A DNA stretch of 64,000 nucleotides from Sepiola atlantica. Taxonomy: Eukaryota > Mollusca > Cephalopoda > Sepiida > Sepiolidae. A program made the translations under genes and the position numbers. The notes beneath the pieces are model-generated. The model was not told the origin of the DNA. It worked only from the letters and a program-made list of their open reading frames with translations, and did no database searches. Numbering within the stretch: the first letter of the stretch is position 1; each line of letters begins with the position of its first letter. The stretch spans positions 3,008,429 through 3,072,428 of the forward strand of contig OY744551.1 of the NCBI GenBank assembly GCA_963556195.1. Direction: 5' to 3'. Shown here in pieces: positions 44,325 through 55,925 of the stretch.

Positions 44325-44700
44325 AAGGACCCGTGGCGTAACGGATAAAGTACTGAGTAACATTCAGTTCTAGGTGCAGTCATCTGAAGGTTGAAGGTTC
44401 AATCCTTAGTGCGGGCGATACTAGGAATTGCGAATTCCAGAGTTCGACAAGATCCACCTAAAGGAAGTCGGAGGTTAAATCGGCCGAAACGTTATGAGAA
44501 TAACATCCGATATAAAAACAATAGTCCGAATAATCCAAATTATCAATCGTCATCTTAAATATCCTGAAACATAAGATCGGAGTTTACATCGGCCGAAACG
44601 TTGTGAGAATAACACTCAAGATGAGAACAGTAGTCCGAATATCACAAATAATCCAAATTATCAATCCTCATCTCAAAAATTCAGAAACATAAAAATTTGT
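44325..44700 (+). mobile_element. tRNA-derived SINE with duplicated tail (intronic)
   Basis: gacccgtggcgtaacggata resembles a tRNA head with A box, and gaaggttcaatccttagtgc provides a B box. The tail atcggccgaaacgttatgag, aataacatc...tagtccgaataatccaaatt occurs twice, about 110 bases apart, so the tail was duplicated or two copies overlap. Confidence 0.65.
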
Positions 44701-44754
44701 TTGGAAAAAAATGGTGAAAATCTTATTTTTTTTTTTGGAGTCACTTATCAAATC

Positions 44755-45325
44755 GAAAAAATTTCACAATCTTTTTACAGAAAATATTCGTTTTAAATAT
44801 TAATTTTACATAGAAATGTACAAAATCTTTTTACAGAAAATATCCGTTTTAAATATTAATTTTACATAGAAATGAACAAAATCTTTTTACAGAAAATATC
44901 TGTTTTAAATATTAATTTTACATAGAAATGAACAAAATCTTTTTACAGAAAATATCCGTTTTAAATATTAATTTTACATAGAAATGAACAAAATCTTTTT
45001 ACAGAAAATATCTGTTTTAAATATTAATTTTACATAGAAATGAACAAAATCTTTTTACAGAAAATATCCGTTTTAAATATTAATTTTACATAGAAATGAA
45101 CAAAATCTTTTTACAGAAAATATCCGTTTTAAATATTAATTTTACATAGAAATGAACAAAATCTTTTTACAGAAAATATCCGTTTTAAATATTAATTTTA
45201 CATAGAAATGAACAAAATCTTTTTACAGAAAATATGTTTTAAATATTAATTTTACATAGAAACGAACAAAATCTTTTTACAGAAAATATCCGTTTTAAAT
45301 ATTAATTTTACATAGAAATGAAAAG
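44755..45325. repeat. 56-bp tandem repeat, about 10 copies (intronic)
   Basis: Unit caaaatctttttacagaaaa, tatccgttttaaatattaat, tttacatagaaatgaa, exact 56-base spacing in most units. It ends about 110 bases from FAM107 exon 1. Confidence 0.97.
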
Positions 45326-45433
45326 TAAAGTTTCGAGATCTATGAGTTAAAAAACACAAACCTTTAGATCAAAATTTTACAAGCTAGATTCCAAGCGAAA
45401 TATCTCACGGAAACTGGGAGTTCGTCGTCTTAC

Positions 45434-45494
45434 CTTGTGAAGGGAAGCTTCTTTGCATATCGTCGGCTGGCGTGGTCGGCAGTGATTTGGCCTT
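45434..45494 (-). CDS. FAM107: FAM107-like, most 5' exon identified
   Basis: 61 bases between gttttattctttcag and a gtaaga donor on the minus strand. It reads KAKSLPTTPADDMQRSFPSQ and leaves one base (G) that completes a Glu codon with exon 2. The phase agreement supports it. An internal Met (45456-45458) could start translation, or the exon could be 5' UTR or follow an unseen exon. No similarity to vertebrate FAM107 was expected or seen here. Confidence 0.75.
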
Positions 45495-45746
45495 CTGAAA
45501 GAATAAAACAACAAAAAAACACGTTTATATGAAAGGATTGGTCAAAAAAGTCCAAAGAAAGTGTAAAACTCATCCGTATCCTGTTTTGGGACGGATCCGA
45601 TTCTGAGAACAGGAGGATGAACATTGAAAAAAAACACTTAGGAAATTTGACCCTCGGAGCCATATGGCTAAAAATAAAATAAGTTTAAAAAAAAAAAATC
45701 CCTTTTGTAAATGAACTATTTTCAAGCATTTTACATATCCAGAAAC

Positions 45747-46120
45747 GGTAAGAACGCAGAATAACGGCCGGCTGACTGGGTCGTGCGCAAAACCAGATAG
45801 GCTTTTTTATGGCCAAATTTCACGAATTTGGCTTTTTTTAAAGCAGTTTACTTCAAATGAAAACAAACACTTTATTTACTTTGAGTGTTTGAATTCATGT
45901 TTTGAAACATGACGTAACTCATAAACCTATGACGTCATGCCAAAGCTATAATTATTTTGTTATGGTAATGTTTAAAGCTCTTAAACACTTCGCAAAATTT
46001 TCGATGGCTAAACTGCTTAAAAAAAAGGCCAAATTTCGTGAAATTTGGCCATAAAAAGGCCAATCTGTTTTGCGCACGGCCCACTAGCCAGTCAGCCGGC
46101 CGTTATTCTGCGTTTTTACC
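45747..46120. mobile_element. Foldback MITE with GGTAA-AACGCAGAAT termini
   Basis: The left end ggtaagaacgcagaataacg and the inverted right end ggtaaaaacgcagaataacg agree, and the match continues through gccggctgactgg and gcgcaaaac. Flanks ccagaaac (45739-45746) and ccataaac (46121-46128) differ by one base, fitting an 8-bp duplication. It lies just upstream of FAM107 exon 1. Confidence 0.85.
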
Positions 46121-46548
46121 CCATAAACAAATAAACTGTTTGAAAAAAAAAAAAAAAAAAAAAAAATCTTAATATTTTTTTTCAATTTTAAATAAAAAAA
46201 AAAAAAGTTAGTTTTCAGGCTGGCAATGAAAATTGATCAATAACCAGATTGAGATGTTTGCTTTTCTGTTCACTAACAACGGAATATGATGTACAGGGTC
46301 CCTCCGCACCCCGCCCCCCGCAAGAAAATGCCACAAATGAAACCAAAAATAAAATTCACATCACAATTCTTTCTGCAATCCAACCATATTTATTACAAAT
46401 AAACTTTAGTCTTCACCTGACTTGTCCACCAAGTTTCAGTCCTGAATGTCCAACAGTCATCATAGACTGGAAATGTAGAAAGAAATTGAGACGGTGTTTC
46501 TTACGTACAAAGATCTAGAACTTGAGCGATGAAGTACCAAAAAAAATT

Positions 46549-47078
46549 GAAAGGAGAGAGAAAGGGGGGGGGGGAAGAGAGAGAGACGGAGAGAGAGACG
46601 GAGAGAGAGAGAGAGAGACGGAGAGAGAGACGGAGAGAGAGACGGAGAGAGAGAGAGAGAGAGACGGAGAGAGAGACGGAGAGAGAGAGAGAGACGGAGA
46701 GAGAGACGGAGAGAGAGACGGAGAGAGAGAGAGAGAGACGGAGAGAGAGACGGAGAGAGAGAGAGAGACGGAGAGAGAGAGAGAGACGGAGAGAGAGAGA
46801 GAGACTAAGAGAGAGACGGAGAGAGAGAGAGAGACGGAGAGAGAGAGAGAGACGGAGAGAGAGAGAGACGGAGAGAGAGAGAGACGGAGAGAGAGAGAGA
46901 CGGAGAGAGAGAGAGACGGAGAGAGGGAGACGGAGGGGGAGAGAGAGAGAGAGAGAGAGAGACGGAGAGAGAGACAGACGGACAGAGAGACAGACGGACA
47001 GAGAGACAGACGGAGAGAGAGACAGACGGAGAGAGAGACAGACGGAGAGAGAGACAGACGGAGAGAGAGACAGACGGA

Positions 47079-47110
<32 letters not shown>

Positions 47111-47738
47111 CAGAGAGAGAGAGAGACAGAGAGACGGAGAGAGAGAGAGAGACGGAGACGGAGAGAGAGAGAGAGACGGAGACGGAGAGAGAGAGAGAGA
47201 CGGAGACGGAGAGAGAGAGAGACGGAGAGAGAGAGAGAGACGGAGAGAGAGAGAGAGACGGAGAGAGAGAGAGAGAGACGGAGAGAGAGAGAGACGGAGA
47301 GAGAGAGAGAGACGGAGAGAGAGAGAGACGGAGAGAGAGAGAGAGACGGAGAGAGAGAGAGAGACGGAGAGAGAGAGAGAGACGGAGAGAGAGAGAGAGA
47401 CGGAGAGAGAGAGAGACGGAGAGAGAGAGAGAGAGACGGAGAGAGAGAGAGAGAGACGGAGAGAGAGAGAGAGACGGAGAGAGAGAGAGAGACGGAGAGA
47501 GAGAGAGAGACGGAGAGAGAGACGGAGAGAGAGAGAGAGAGACGGAGAGAGAGAGAGAGAGAGACGGAGAGAGAGAGAGACGTAGAGAGAGAGAGACGGA
47601 GAGAGAGACGGAGAGAGAGAGACGGAGAGAGAGAGACGGAGAGAGAGAGACGGAGAGAGAGAGAGACGGAGAGAGAGAGAGACGGAGAGAGAGAGAGACG
47701 GAGAGAGAGAGAGACGGAGAGAGAGAGACGGAGAGAGA
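46549..47738. repeat. Polypurine GAGACGGA microsatellite, about 1.2 kb
   Basis: gagagagagacggagagaga motifs with variable GA number, plus a gacagacgga subregion at 46970-47075. Purine on the plus strand and pyrimidine on the minus throughout. The several hundred-residue Arg/Glu and Ser/Leu frames are artefacts. Confidence 0.97.
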
Positions 47739-48233
47739 CAGTAAAAAGGATCAAATGCAATAACATTTACTTTTCTACTTAATTTATAAAGGAAAATTAT
47801 AAACACAAAAAAAAAAATTCAGGTTTAGGAAAAATTTACGAATCTAATGTCCGCCACTTTTTTTATTTTCAATCTAACGTGATATATTTGGTTGAACTTT
47901 TTAATTGAAATAAAAAAAGGCTGTAAAATACTTTAAAACACAAAAGAATGATCCAAGTCGATAGAAAAGTAACTTTCATTGTCTTTGGTAACAGTTATTT
48001 GTTTTTGTTTTTCATTATTTTTGTTCTGTTGAAAATTGCAAAACAAGCCCAATATATGTGTGGTATACGCGCGTATATTTTTTTGCTTGTCAATATAATA
48101 AATGTCATCGTTAGTTAGCACAATGGCAACGCTACTAATATGAACGAGGTAAATCAGAATAAGTATCCTAACGTGATACTATGGACTGCCTCCACCCCTG
48201 GCAAGATCTTGGAGAATACTCGAGATTCAGGGA

Positions 48234-48267
<34 letters not shown>

Positions 48268-48310
48268 AAATGATCAGGAAGTAAGATTAGTTGGAAACAA
48301 TGGAGATGCC
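47739..48310. other. Spacer
   Basis: A-rich run at 48234-48262. No gene recognised. Confidence 0.35.
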
Positions 48311-48665
48311 GACGAATCTATTGAACTCCCCAGATAAATGGCGCCCTGGCCGTCGGTGGTCAGTTTCTGGGGGATCGGATAACGATCGACTGATAAGAAA
48401 TGGATGTAGTCATTTCCGGTGACTAGTGGAGAGTGACTGAGAAAGGGGCCAGACATCTAGGACTAAGACATCGAATATTTAGGCGACAATGGAAAGGTCT
48501 ACGAATCTATTGAACTCCCCAGACAAATGGCGCCCTGGCCGTCGGTGGTCAGTTTCTGGAGGATCAGATAGCGATCGACTGAGAAGAGATGAATGTAGTC
48601 ATTTCCGGTGACTAGTGGAGAGTGACCGAGAAAGGGGCCAGACATTTAGGACTAGTCAGAGATCA
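48311..48665. repeat. 189-bp tandem duplication
   Basis: acgaatctattgaactcccc, gccctggccgtcggtggtca, gtagtcatttccggtgacta and gaaaggggccagacat occur in both copies starting at 48312 and 48501. A short ttagggttaggg follows at 48663. Confidence 0.92.
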
Positions 48666-49199
48666 GGTTAGGGTTAGGGTAGAGCCGAGGAGTGAGGTCA
48701 GTAAGAGTCCGTCTCCGGTGGAGATAGTCGAGAGAGTCTAAAATTCAAAGACTTTGCGTTGGACAAAGAAGATTGTCACTGGGGCCCCAATACGGCTGGA
48801 CAACTATCAACAGACAGCATTTTGGAGAGGCCTTTCCTGCGAGGATGGTACACTGCATAACTGACTCAGACCAACAACTTTCCTTGTGTTGTTTGTTACC
48901 GTAGTTGCGGCTACAAAGGCAATCATCGGTCGCCACCAAACAAAATTTTATTTTTAGTAAATCTAAAAACTTTTAAGTTAATGTAGTTCGCTTGAAGCAT
49001 TGTTTAGTGTGTATATATATAAAGGTAATTTGTAGAAGGCAATACAATGCAGAGGTGTAACGGATAAACACGAACGTCGGCAAATTAAGACATAAATGGT
49101 GGAATGAGTTTTACAGTTTACACTTTTTTTTTTATTCATGCAAAGAAATGCTATTAAATTAAAATACTTCTTTTTTTTTTTAAATTGTAAATGTAACAT
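48666..49199. other. Moderately GC-rich spacer, unassigned
   Basis: 48720-48950 is less AT-rich than average and unmatched elsewhere in the window. No convincing frame. The gaaggcaatacaatgcagag block at 49036 recurs at 54341, marking a dispersed repeat edge. Confidence 0.4.
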
Positions 49200-49525
49200 T
49201 TTTAAAATTTAACATGAAAAAAAAATAAAATTTAAAAAAATAAAATTAAAAAAAAATTTAAATTGAAAAATAAAAAATTTTTTTTTAAATTAAAAAAAAA
49301 TATTTTTTAAATTAAAAAAAAATATTTTAATTTAAAATGAAAAAAAATTTTTTTAATTTAAAATTAAAAAAAAAAAATTTAATTTAAAATTTAAAAAAAA
49401 AAAATTTTTTTATTTAAATTTAAAAAAACATTTTTTTAAATTTAAAAAAAAAATTTTTTTAAATTTAAAATTAAAATTTTTTTTTTAAAATTTAAAATTA
49501 AAAAAAAAAAAAAATTTTTTTTAAT
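49200..49525. repeat. A/T low-complexity tract
   Basis: Alternating A and T homopolymers only. Confidence 0.95.
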
Positions 49526-50334
49526 TGTTTACTTTAAATCCATCGTGCGTAAGCCCTCACCGGCAACAGCCTTCCTATGCACGTTTCAATTGAGGTTAGG
49601 TTAAACACACATCTGAAGAAGAGAAATGTTCTTCCCGAAATATATACAGAACTTCCATCAAACCAAACTGATGCAACTAAGATTGTAATATAAACATAAA
49701 AAAAGAATAAAATTGGTCGGTAAAAAAGTTGCGAAAAGCGGGGTCTGGACAACCACGAACAAGCGCCCAACTTTCTAATTCCGTCGTCTACGTCAGTGGA
49801 ACCGTTACATTATTCTTATAACTTGTTTACTTTTATGAGACTTTTCAACTTTTATTTTTTTAAAACTTTCCTATGATTTTTTGGATATCCTTTGACAAAG
49901 TGCAGCATATGTCAAGGTCTCCGGAGTGAGAGTAGGGGTCAGAACCCAGAATGACTGAGCAATCGCAGAGAGAGAAAAACAACAAAAAAAAACAAAACAT
50001 CCGACCAGAAAAAAATGATAAGCAGCGCAAAGGGTACAAGTAAAAAAAAGTTATAAAAGAAAAATGTTGCGAGAATCGAAAACACGGAGACGAGAAAGGT
50101 CAGCGTAGCTTTCCCCCGCCCATGACACACCAGGCTGGATAGACGGTCCGAGCAGCCAACCGACAAGCGACCAACGCCCACCCTGCTGACACACTTGGTT
50201 TTTATTTTTTGGGTGGAACCATCATTCCTAAGCTTAAAGGTCATCGCCGCGACGAAGTTGCATTTACTTTTGATAAATCAAGTCTGCGTAATTTATTTGA
50301 GAAGAGGGGGTTTGGGGGGATAGAAAAAATGATC
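49526..50334. other. Spacer with a dispersed-repeat copy and a GC-richer patch
   Basis: 49600-49690 (acatctgaagaagagaaatg, cccgaaatata, ccatcaaaccaaactgatgc) matches 54410-54480, a repeat with Penelope-type tail features. 50090-50200 (gcccaccctgctgacacac, cggtccgagcagccaaccga) is GC-richer and unmatched; it could hold a FAM107 5' exon or promoter, but I cannot support one. Confidence 0.4.
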
Positions 50335-50512
50335 CGATAAAAAAAAAAAAAAAAATGATCCAATCAAAAAAAAAAAAAAAAAAAAAATGATCCAATCAAA
50401 AAAAAAAAAAAAAAAAAATGATCCAATCAAAAAAAAAAAAAAAAAAAAATGATCCAATCAAAAAAAAAAAAAAAAAAATGATCCAATCAAAAAAAAAAAA
50501 AAAAAAATGATG
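50335..50512. repeat. Poly(A) runs separated by TGATCCAATC
   Basis: Six A runs of 16-23 bases joined by tgatccaatc: a minisatellite of about 30 bp. Confidence 0.96.
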
Positions 50513-51535
50513 GACCTGGAAGAATTCTGAGGTGATGTCAGAGGTTAGTATGACACTCCAAGAAAACGTGGGAAAACTACCAAGTTTTCGTCATTAAATA
50601 ATTATTAGCACTATTTAATTGACAAACATTAGGGCAAAAAGTGGGGTGCGCGTGACAGTATATATATATCAAGGGAGGCGCGAGAGCGCTCTATCCCTTA
50701 ATAGACTGCAAGAATAGCCTATACTGGAAATCTCATTTCTTTCATCAATCATAACTCAAAAACCAATAAACCAAATTAGTTAAAACTTTGCACAAAATAT
50801 TTATTTGATAGGTTCTATAAGTGTGTAGAATTTCAGCATCATTAGTCAAGGCAACCCAGAGATCCAGAAAGTTCAATTATGAAATCATACGTACGTATGT
50901 GCCACCCTGTATCTCATCAACTATTTGATGGATTCAGCTGATTTTTGGCAGAGATAGAGGTTCTAGGGTCTAGTTGATGGCATTTTAATTTCAGTTTACC
51001 ATATACCTTAGTTTTCCAGAAAATTCTAAAAAGCCTTAAAAATGACCATTGTATTGAGGCATAGCCTTTACAAAAGTAGTGACATTCCATGATAAATACC
51101 AGTATACTGAAATCATATGCCTTTAATAGGGTGAAGATGAAAATTCATATACACTAAATGTACAAAAGCAAGGAAATTACCAAATTTTTACACTTTTATT
51201 GTCATTAAGGGTATGACTACATATCAACCAAACCATTTCATTATCAAATCACTACATCCTAAGTAGCAATTAGGGTGTCCTCGCATATATATATATATAT
51301 AAATTATAAATATTTGTTTTTATCTAGATATGTATACATTTCATCCTTTCAAGAATCGTCAGTGGAGAGATTATTATTCATACCAGTCGCCGGACTCGAA
51401 ACCCCGAAAGACAAGTCATGTTTCAAACTTAAATTCCGACGCTTAAGCGCACACAGCCGTTATGAACCCAGTAAATCAGCGAGAGATTAATCCTATTTAA
51501 AAGCAGCCGTCGTCAAAGTGTTCTATTACTGAAAG

Positions 51536-51540
<5 letters not shown>
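50513..51540. other. Spacer
   Basis: No gene. 51385-51415 on the minus strand (ggggtttcgagtccggcgac) resembles a tRNA B box, so a decayed tRNA-SINE may be present. TA run at 51285-51300. Confidence 0.4.
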
Positions 51541-51572
<32 letters not shown>

Positions 51573-52790
51573 TCGATGTATGCCAAAACGATTGTATATA
51601 AAATTTAAAAAAATAATTTAATATTATTTATTTAAAATTAATATTAGTATACATATATATATATATCTATCTATATATATATATCTATCTATATATATAT
51701 ATCGATATCTATCTATATATATCGATATCTATCTATATATATCTATATCTATCTATATATCTATCGATATCTATCTATATATCTATCGATCTATATATAT
51801 ATATATCGATATCTATCGATATCTATCTATCTATATATATATATATATCGATATCTATCGATATCTATCTATATATATATATATATCGATATCTATCGAT
51901 ATCTATCTATCTATATATATATATATCGATATCTATCGATATCTATCTATCTATATATATATATATCGATATCTATCGATATCTATCTATCTATATATAT
52001 ATATATATATCGATATCTATCTATCTATATATATATATATATCGATATCTATCTATCTATATATATATATATCGATATCTATCTATCTATATATATATAT
52101 ATCGATATCTATCTATCTATATATATATATATCGATATCTATCTATCTATATATATATATATCGATATCTATCTATCTATATATATATATCGATATCTAT
52201 CTATCTATCTATCGATATATCGATATCTATCTATCTATATATCGATATCTATCTATATATCGATATCTATCTATATATCTATCGATATCTATCTATATAT
52301 CTATCGATATCTATCTATATATCTATCGATATCTATCTATATATCTATCGATATCTATCTATATATCTATCGATATCTATCTATATATCTATCGATATCT
52401 ATCTATATATCTATCGATATCTATTTATATATCTATCGATATCTATTTATATATCTATCGATATCTATCTATATATCTATCGATATCTATCTATATATAT
52501 ATCGATATCTATCTATATATCGATATCTATCTATATATCGATATCTATCTATATATCTATCGATATCTATCTATATATCTATCGATATCTATCTATATAT
52601 CTATCGATATCTATCTATATATCTATCTATATATCTATCGATATCTATCTATATATATATCGATATCTATCTATATATATATCTATATCTATCTATATAT
52701 ATATCTATATCTATCTATATATATATCTATATCTATCTATATATATATATATCTATCTATATATATATATATCTATCTATCGACTTCCGT
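51541..52790. repeat. TATC/TA microsatellite array, about 1.2 kb
   Basis: tatctatctatatatatat and atcgatatctatctatatat motifs in higher-order blocks of about 20-50 bases, flanked by a TA run at 51539-51570. Four-letter simple repeat with local amplification of longer blocks. Confidence 0.98.
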
Positions 52791-53029
52791 TGCAAAATGT
52801 CATGCAAAAAAAAAGGGGGGGGGGATAAATAATTGTATTCCCCCCCCCCCGCCATTTCTCTATTTCTTCTACGTTTTATCCGATCAGCCATATGCTTATC
52901 GCATTTACTTATGTCTAAGTTTGTATTTAGTTGGACTTTTTTGTTTCTTCTTCTGATTCTGAAAATTTGATGCATGAAAATATTTTTCTTCTGATTAAAA
53001 GAATCGTCACAATTTAATGTTTCACACGG
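52791..53029. other. Short spacer
   Basis: G run and C run face each other (52814-52824, 52840-52850), able to pair as a hairpin. Nothing else. Confidence 0.5.
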
Positions 53030-53690
53030 TTTCTTTTATTCAAGTTTTTTTTATTAACTGTTTCTTTTATTCAAGTTTTTTTTTTTAACTGTTTCTTTTA
53101 TTCAAGTTTTTTTTATTAACTGTTTCTTTTATTCAAGTTTTTTTTATTAACTGTTTCTTTTATTCAAGTTTTTTTTATTAACTGTTTCTTTTATTCAAGT
53201 TTTTTTTATTAACTGTTACTTTTATTCAAGTATTTTTTTATTAACTGTTTCTTTTATTCAAGTTTTTTTTATTAACTGTTTCTTTTATTCAAGTTTTTTT
53301 ATTAACTGCTTCTTTTATTCAAGTTTTTTTTATTAACTGTTTCTTTTATTCAAGTTTTTTTTATTAACTGTTTCTTTTATTCAAGTTTTTTTTTTTAACT
53401 GTTTCTTTTATTCAAGTTTTTTTTTTTAACTGTTTCTTTTATTCAAGTTTTTTTTTTTAACTGTTTCTTTTATTCAAGTTTTTTTTTTTAACTGTTTCTT
53501 TTATTCAAGTTTTTTTTTTTAACTGTTTCTTTTATTCAAGTTTTTTTTTTTAACTGTTTCTTTTATTCAAGTTTTTTTTTTTAACTGTTTCTTTTATTCA
53601 AGTTTTTTATTTTAACTGTTTCTTTTATTCAAGTTTTTTTTTTTAACTGTTTCTTTTATTCAAGTTTTTTTTTAACTGTTTCTTTTATTA
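53030..53690. repeat. 31-bp minisatellite, about 21 copies
   Basis: Unit actgtttcttttattcaagt followed by 8-10 T and ta or ttaa. Only the T-run length and a few bases vary. Confidence 0.97.
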
Positions 53691-53725
53691 AGCACAAAAA
53701 TCACACACACATTATATAATACATC

Positions 53726-54258
53726 GGTACCGTCGGTTACAAATCCTAACAAATAGGGCCTACAGTTGGTTTCCTATGCTAGACTCTCTTCAGGTTCTGT
53801 TTATTTCTTTTTCCTCGAAAAATGGCAGCTTGCGTGCTGTGTAACTTTTCTACGATATTTTTGACTAATTCGGCATTTTTCTACCCGCAAATTCTGCTGA
53901 TATATACGTTGGTGCAAGTAAGAAAATACTCCTTTTTCTTTGATACGCCAGAAATGAAAAGAAGTCGATCAGAGGTAACGTTACCTAGATTGACAAATCC
54001 AAGAATAAAAGAGATACCAGTTTTTTTTTTTACTTGCCCACGACAACATTTGCTGATACAAATCACGAATTAGTAAAAAAAAAAAAAAAAAAATTACAAA
54101 AAATGAAAATAAAATAGAAGATTGAGATATCGTAGAAAAGTCACACATCACGCGAACCGTAATTTTCTGGGTAGACAGACATAAACAAAGGCCGAAGAGA
54201 GTTCGACAGAGAAGACCAACTATAGTTCCCCATTGTTTGATTTGAAACCGACGGTACC
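53726..54258. mobile_element. Foldback element, GGTACCGTCGGTT termini
   Basis: ggtaccgtcggttacaaatc at the left and, inverted, ggtaccgtcggtttcaaatc at the right differ at one base; further in, acagttggt and gactctcttc pair with the right side. No clear 8-bp duplication (aatacatc versus gctgttat). The first six bases match the GGTAC style of the other foldbacks here. Confidence 0.7.
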
Positions 54259-54274
54259 GCTGTTATCCTGATCG

Positions 54275-54323
<49 letters not shown>

Positions 54324-55282
54324 ATAAATATGATACATAGAAGGCAATATAATGCAGAGGTGTGACAGATAGACTCAAGTGCTTCCTTCATATGCACATT
54401 TGAACACAGATCTGAAGAAGGGAAGAGTTCCCGAAATATAATATCATATGGATTTTCCACCAGACCATTTTGATGCAGGTATTACATAACATTGTAACAT
54501 TGTGTAAATAGATATATGTGTGTATGTAAAAAAAAAATGAAGAAAAAAATGAAGAAAAAAAATGAAGAAAAAAAAAAAAAAAAAATGAATATATATATAT
54601 GTGTGTGTGTGTATACATTGTATTAAAGATGAAACTTTAACTCGTTTGCTCCAACTTCTGCATAGCCCTGGAAATAAGGTTCGTCTGACCGCTGGCATTC
54701 CAAACGAACATTTATGTTGCCTTTCCGTGTGATGGAATAGATGTAGAATTCCCATACTATCATTGGATTGGAATGGTAACTTGTGAGCGGTATCTTGAAT
54801 GTTTTAGTTTTTTTGTTTGGGAGAAGGGAGAGATTTTTTCATCATTGTGCCGCCCGACGTGAAAGTGTATTATTGCACATTGTTCCGTTTTTTTGTTGTT
54901 TTTTTTTTTTAAATGCATTTGGGACCGATTATTTGCTTGTTGGATTGATGGCAGAAATAATGCACGAGCTACTTTTCTAAGACATTGTCTAGGTTTTCCT
55001 TTTTATCTTTGTACTTTTTTGTTTTTTAATTTTAACTTTTATTCCTTTTTTTTTCCTCTTCTCTTCTTAAGTAACCTCAACCACATTGTGTATTATCGGC
55101 AGTTGAAACCCTTATTCCAGACATTTAATTTCCCTGATGATCTGCCAAACAAGTACGTGCTTGGTAGTGAAACACGTGTAGGAAAAAACATTTAATTTGA
55201 ATAAATAATATTTGTAAAAAAAAGTCTTTCATGGTGATCATTGGTCTCCTGAACGGAATGCTTTGGTAAGCCTTCATAAAAT

Positions 55283-55325
<43 letters not shown>

Positions 55326-55489
55326 TAAATTTTTATTTATACAAACATTATTGGTTACATATGTGCATACATGTTTCAGTTGTACCCTCAATCGAGAGTC
55401 AACTTCTTCAGACCTTTAAATGAACTTTTTAAAAAAATTTTCTCTAAAGGTCTGAGAAAGTTGACTCTCGATTGAGGTAACATCACTAG
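54259..55489. other. Spacer with TA runs, dispersed repeat and a small palindrome
   Basis: TA runs at 54283-54325 and 55287-55322. 54340-54480 pairs with the repeat at 49600. 55384-55478 is a foldback (tcaatcgagagtcaactt with aagttgactctcgattga). No gene. Confidence 0.5.
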
Positions 55490-55725
55490 AGAAGGTGGGA
55501 GGTGACAGTGGTCAAGTGGATAACGACACGGACTGAAGATTTGGGTGTTCCAAGTTCGAATCCAGTCGGTTCCACATAACCACTTTCACTTAAGGATGTT
55601 GGCAACCTTCTCGTGGTCCTTTCCGTGAGTACTCGATGTCTTTCCAGAAAAAATTCTAACTAGAAAAACATCGGGGAAACTAATGCCAACACCAGAATCA
55701 TCTGATTCACACGAAAGAAGAAGAA
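55490..55725 (+). mobile_element. tRNA-derived SINE, plus strand
   Basis: ggtgacagtggtcaagtgga (A box) and ttccaagttcgaatccagtc (B box) 35 bases apart form a tRNA-like head; then accactttcacttaaggatg, ttggcaaccttctcgtggtc and an AT-rich tail ending gaaagaagaagaac. The minus-strand copy at 16797-16993 confirms it is a dispersed family. Confidence 0.8.
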
Positions 55726-55731
55726 CTAGAG

Positions 55732-55925
55732 AAGGTGCACTATTCCACGTATGAGCTATTCTATAGCCGTGTCGAGGGTATCTTATTTGTGCGTCGAATA
55801 CTATGTTATTTTGAATTTTTGGTCAGGGTTTACTTGTAGAGTGAAGTATCCTCATGTCAGGTGGTCCTGACAAACCCTTGTACAGAGAGACCAAAGACAC
55901 TCGAGGATGGTGTTTGTCAAGCTAA
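55732..55925. repeat. Dispersed repeat, uninterrupted copy (mariner empty site)
   Basis: Same sequence as the halves at 9465-9541 and 10637-10755, joined at gtcgaatactatgttatttt. The site matches the TA-flanked junctions of the mariner. Confidence 0.85.

Larger units (their letters stand above)
34743..45494 (-). other. FAM107: FAM107-like gene span (DUF1151 family), four exons
   Basis: Four minus-strand exons, separated by introns of 4249, 5150 and 813 bases, splice into one frame ending in TGA. Assembly begins KAKSLPTTPADD in exon 1; the first Met options are in exon 1 (45456-45458, giving 167 residues) or exon 2 (41171-41173, giving 155 residues, nearer the vertebrate 131-144). The order EPHPDYLLDDN, PRKLINP, RRDLHKELLFNYK, KKPELEKVLQQRK and NRPEYLKVHAK follows FAM107A/B throughout. 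In vertebrates these small proteins bind actin and respond to stress. Introns are filled with repeats. The transcription start and any further 5' exons are not identified. Confidence 0.92.

Noticed and set aside
44755..45325. Regular 56-bp array resembling a CRISPR
   Set aside because: The whole unit repeats without variable spacers, and the setting is a eukaryotic intron.
46501..47806. Open frames over 330-420 codons on both strands
   Set aside because: Pure Arg/Glu or Ser/Leu repeats of a GA microsatellite; open in several registers, so not coding.
49939..50244. First exon of FAM107 with a 101-codon frame
   Set aside because: The patch is GC-richer but lacks a donor in the required phase that I could identify, and the peptide shows no family resemblance.
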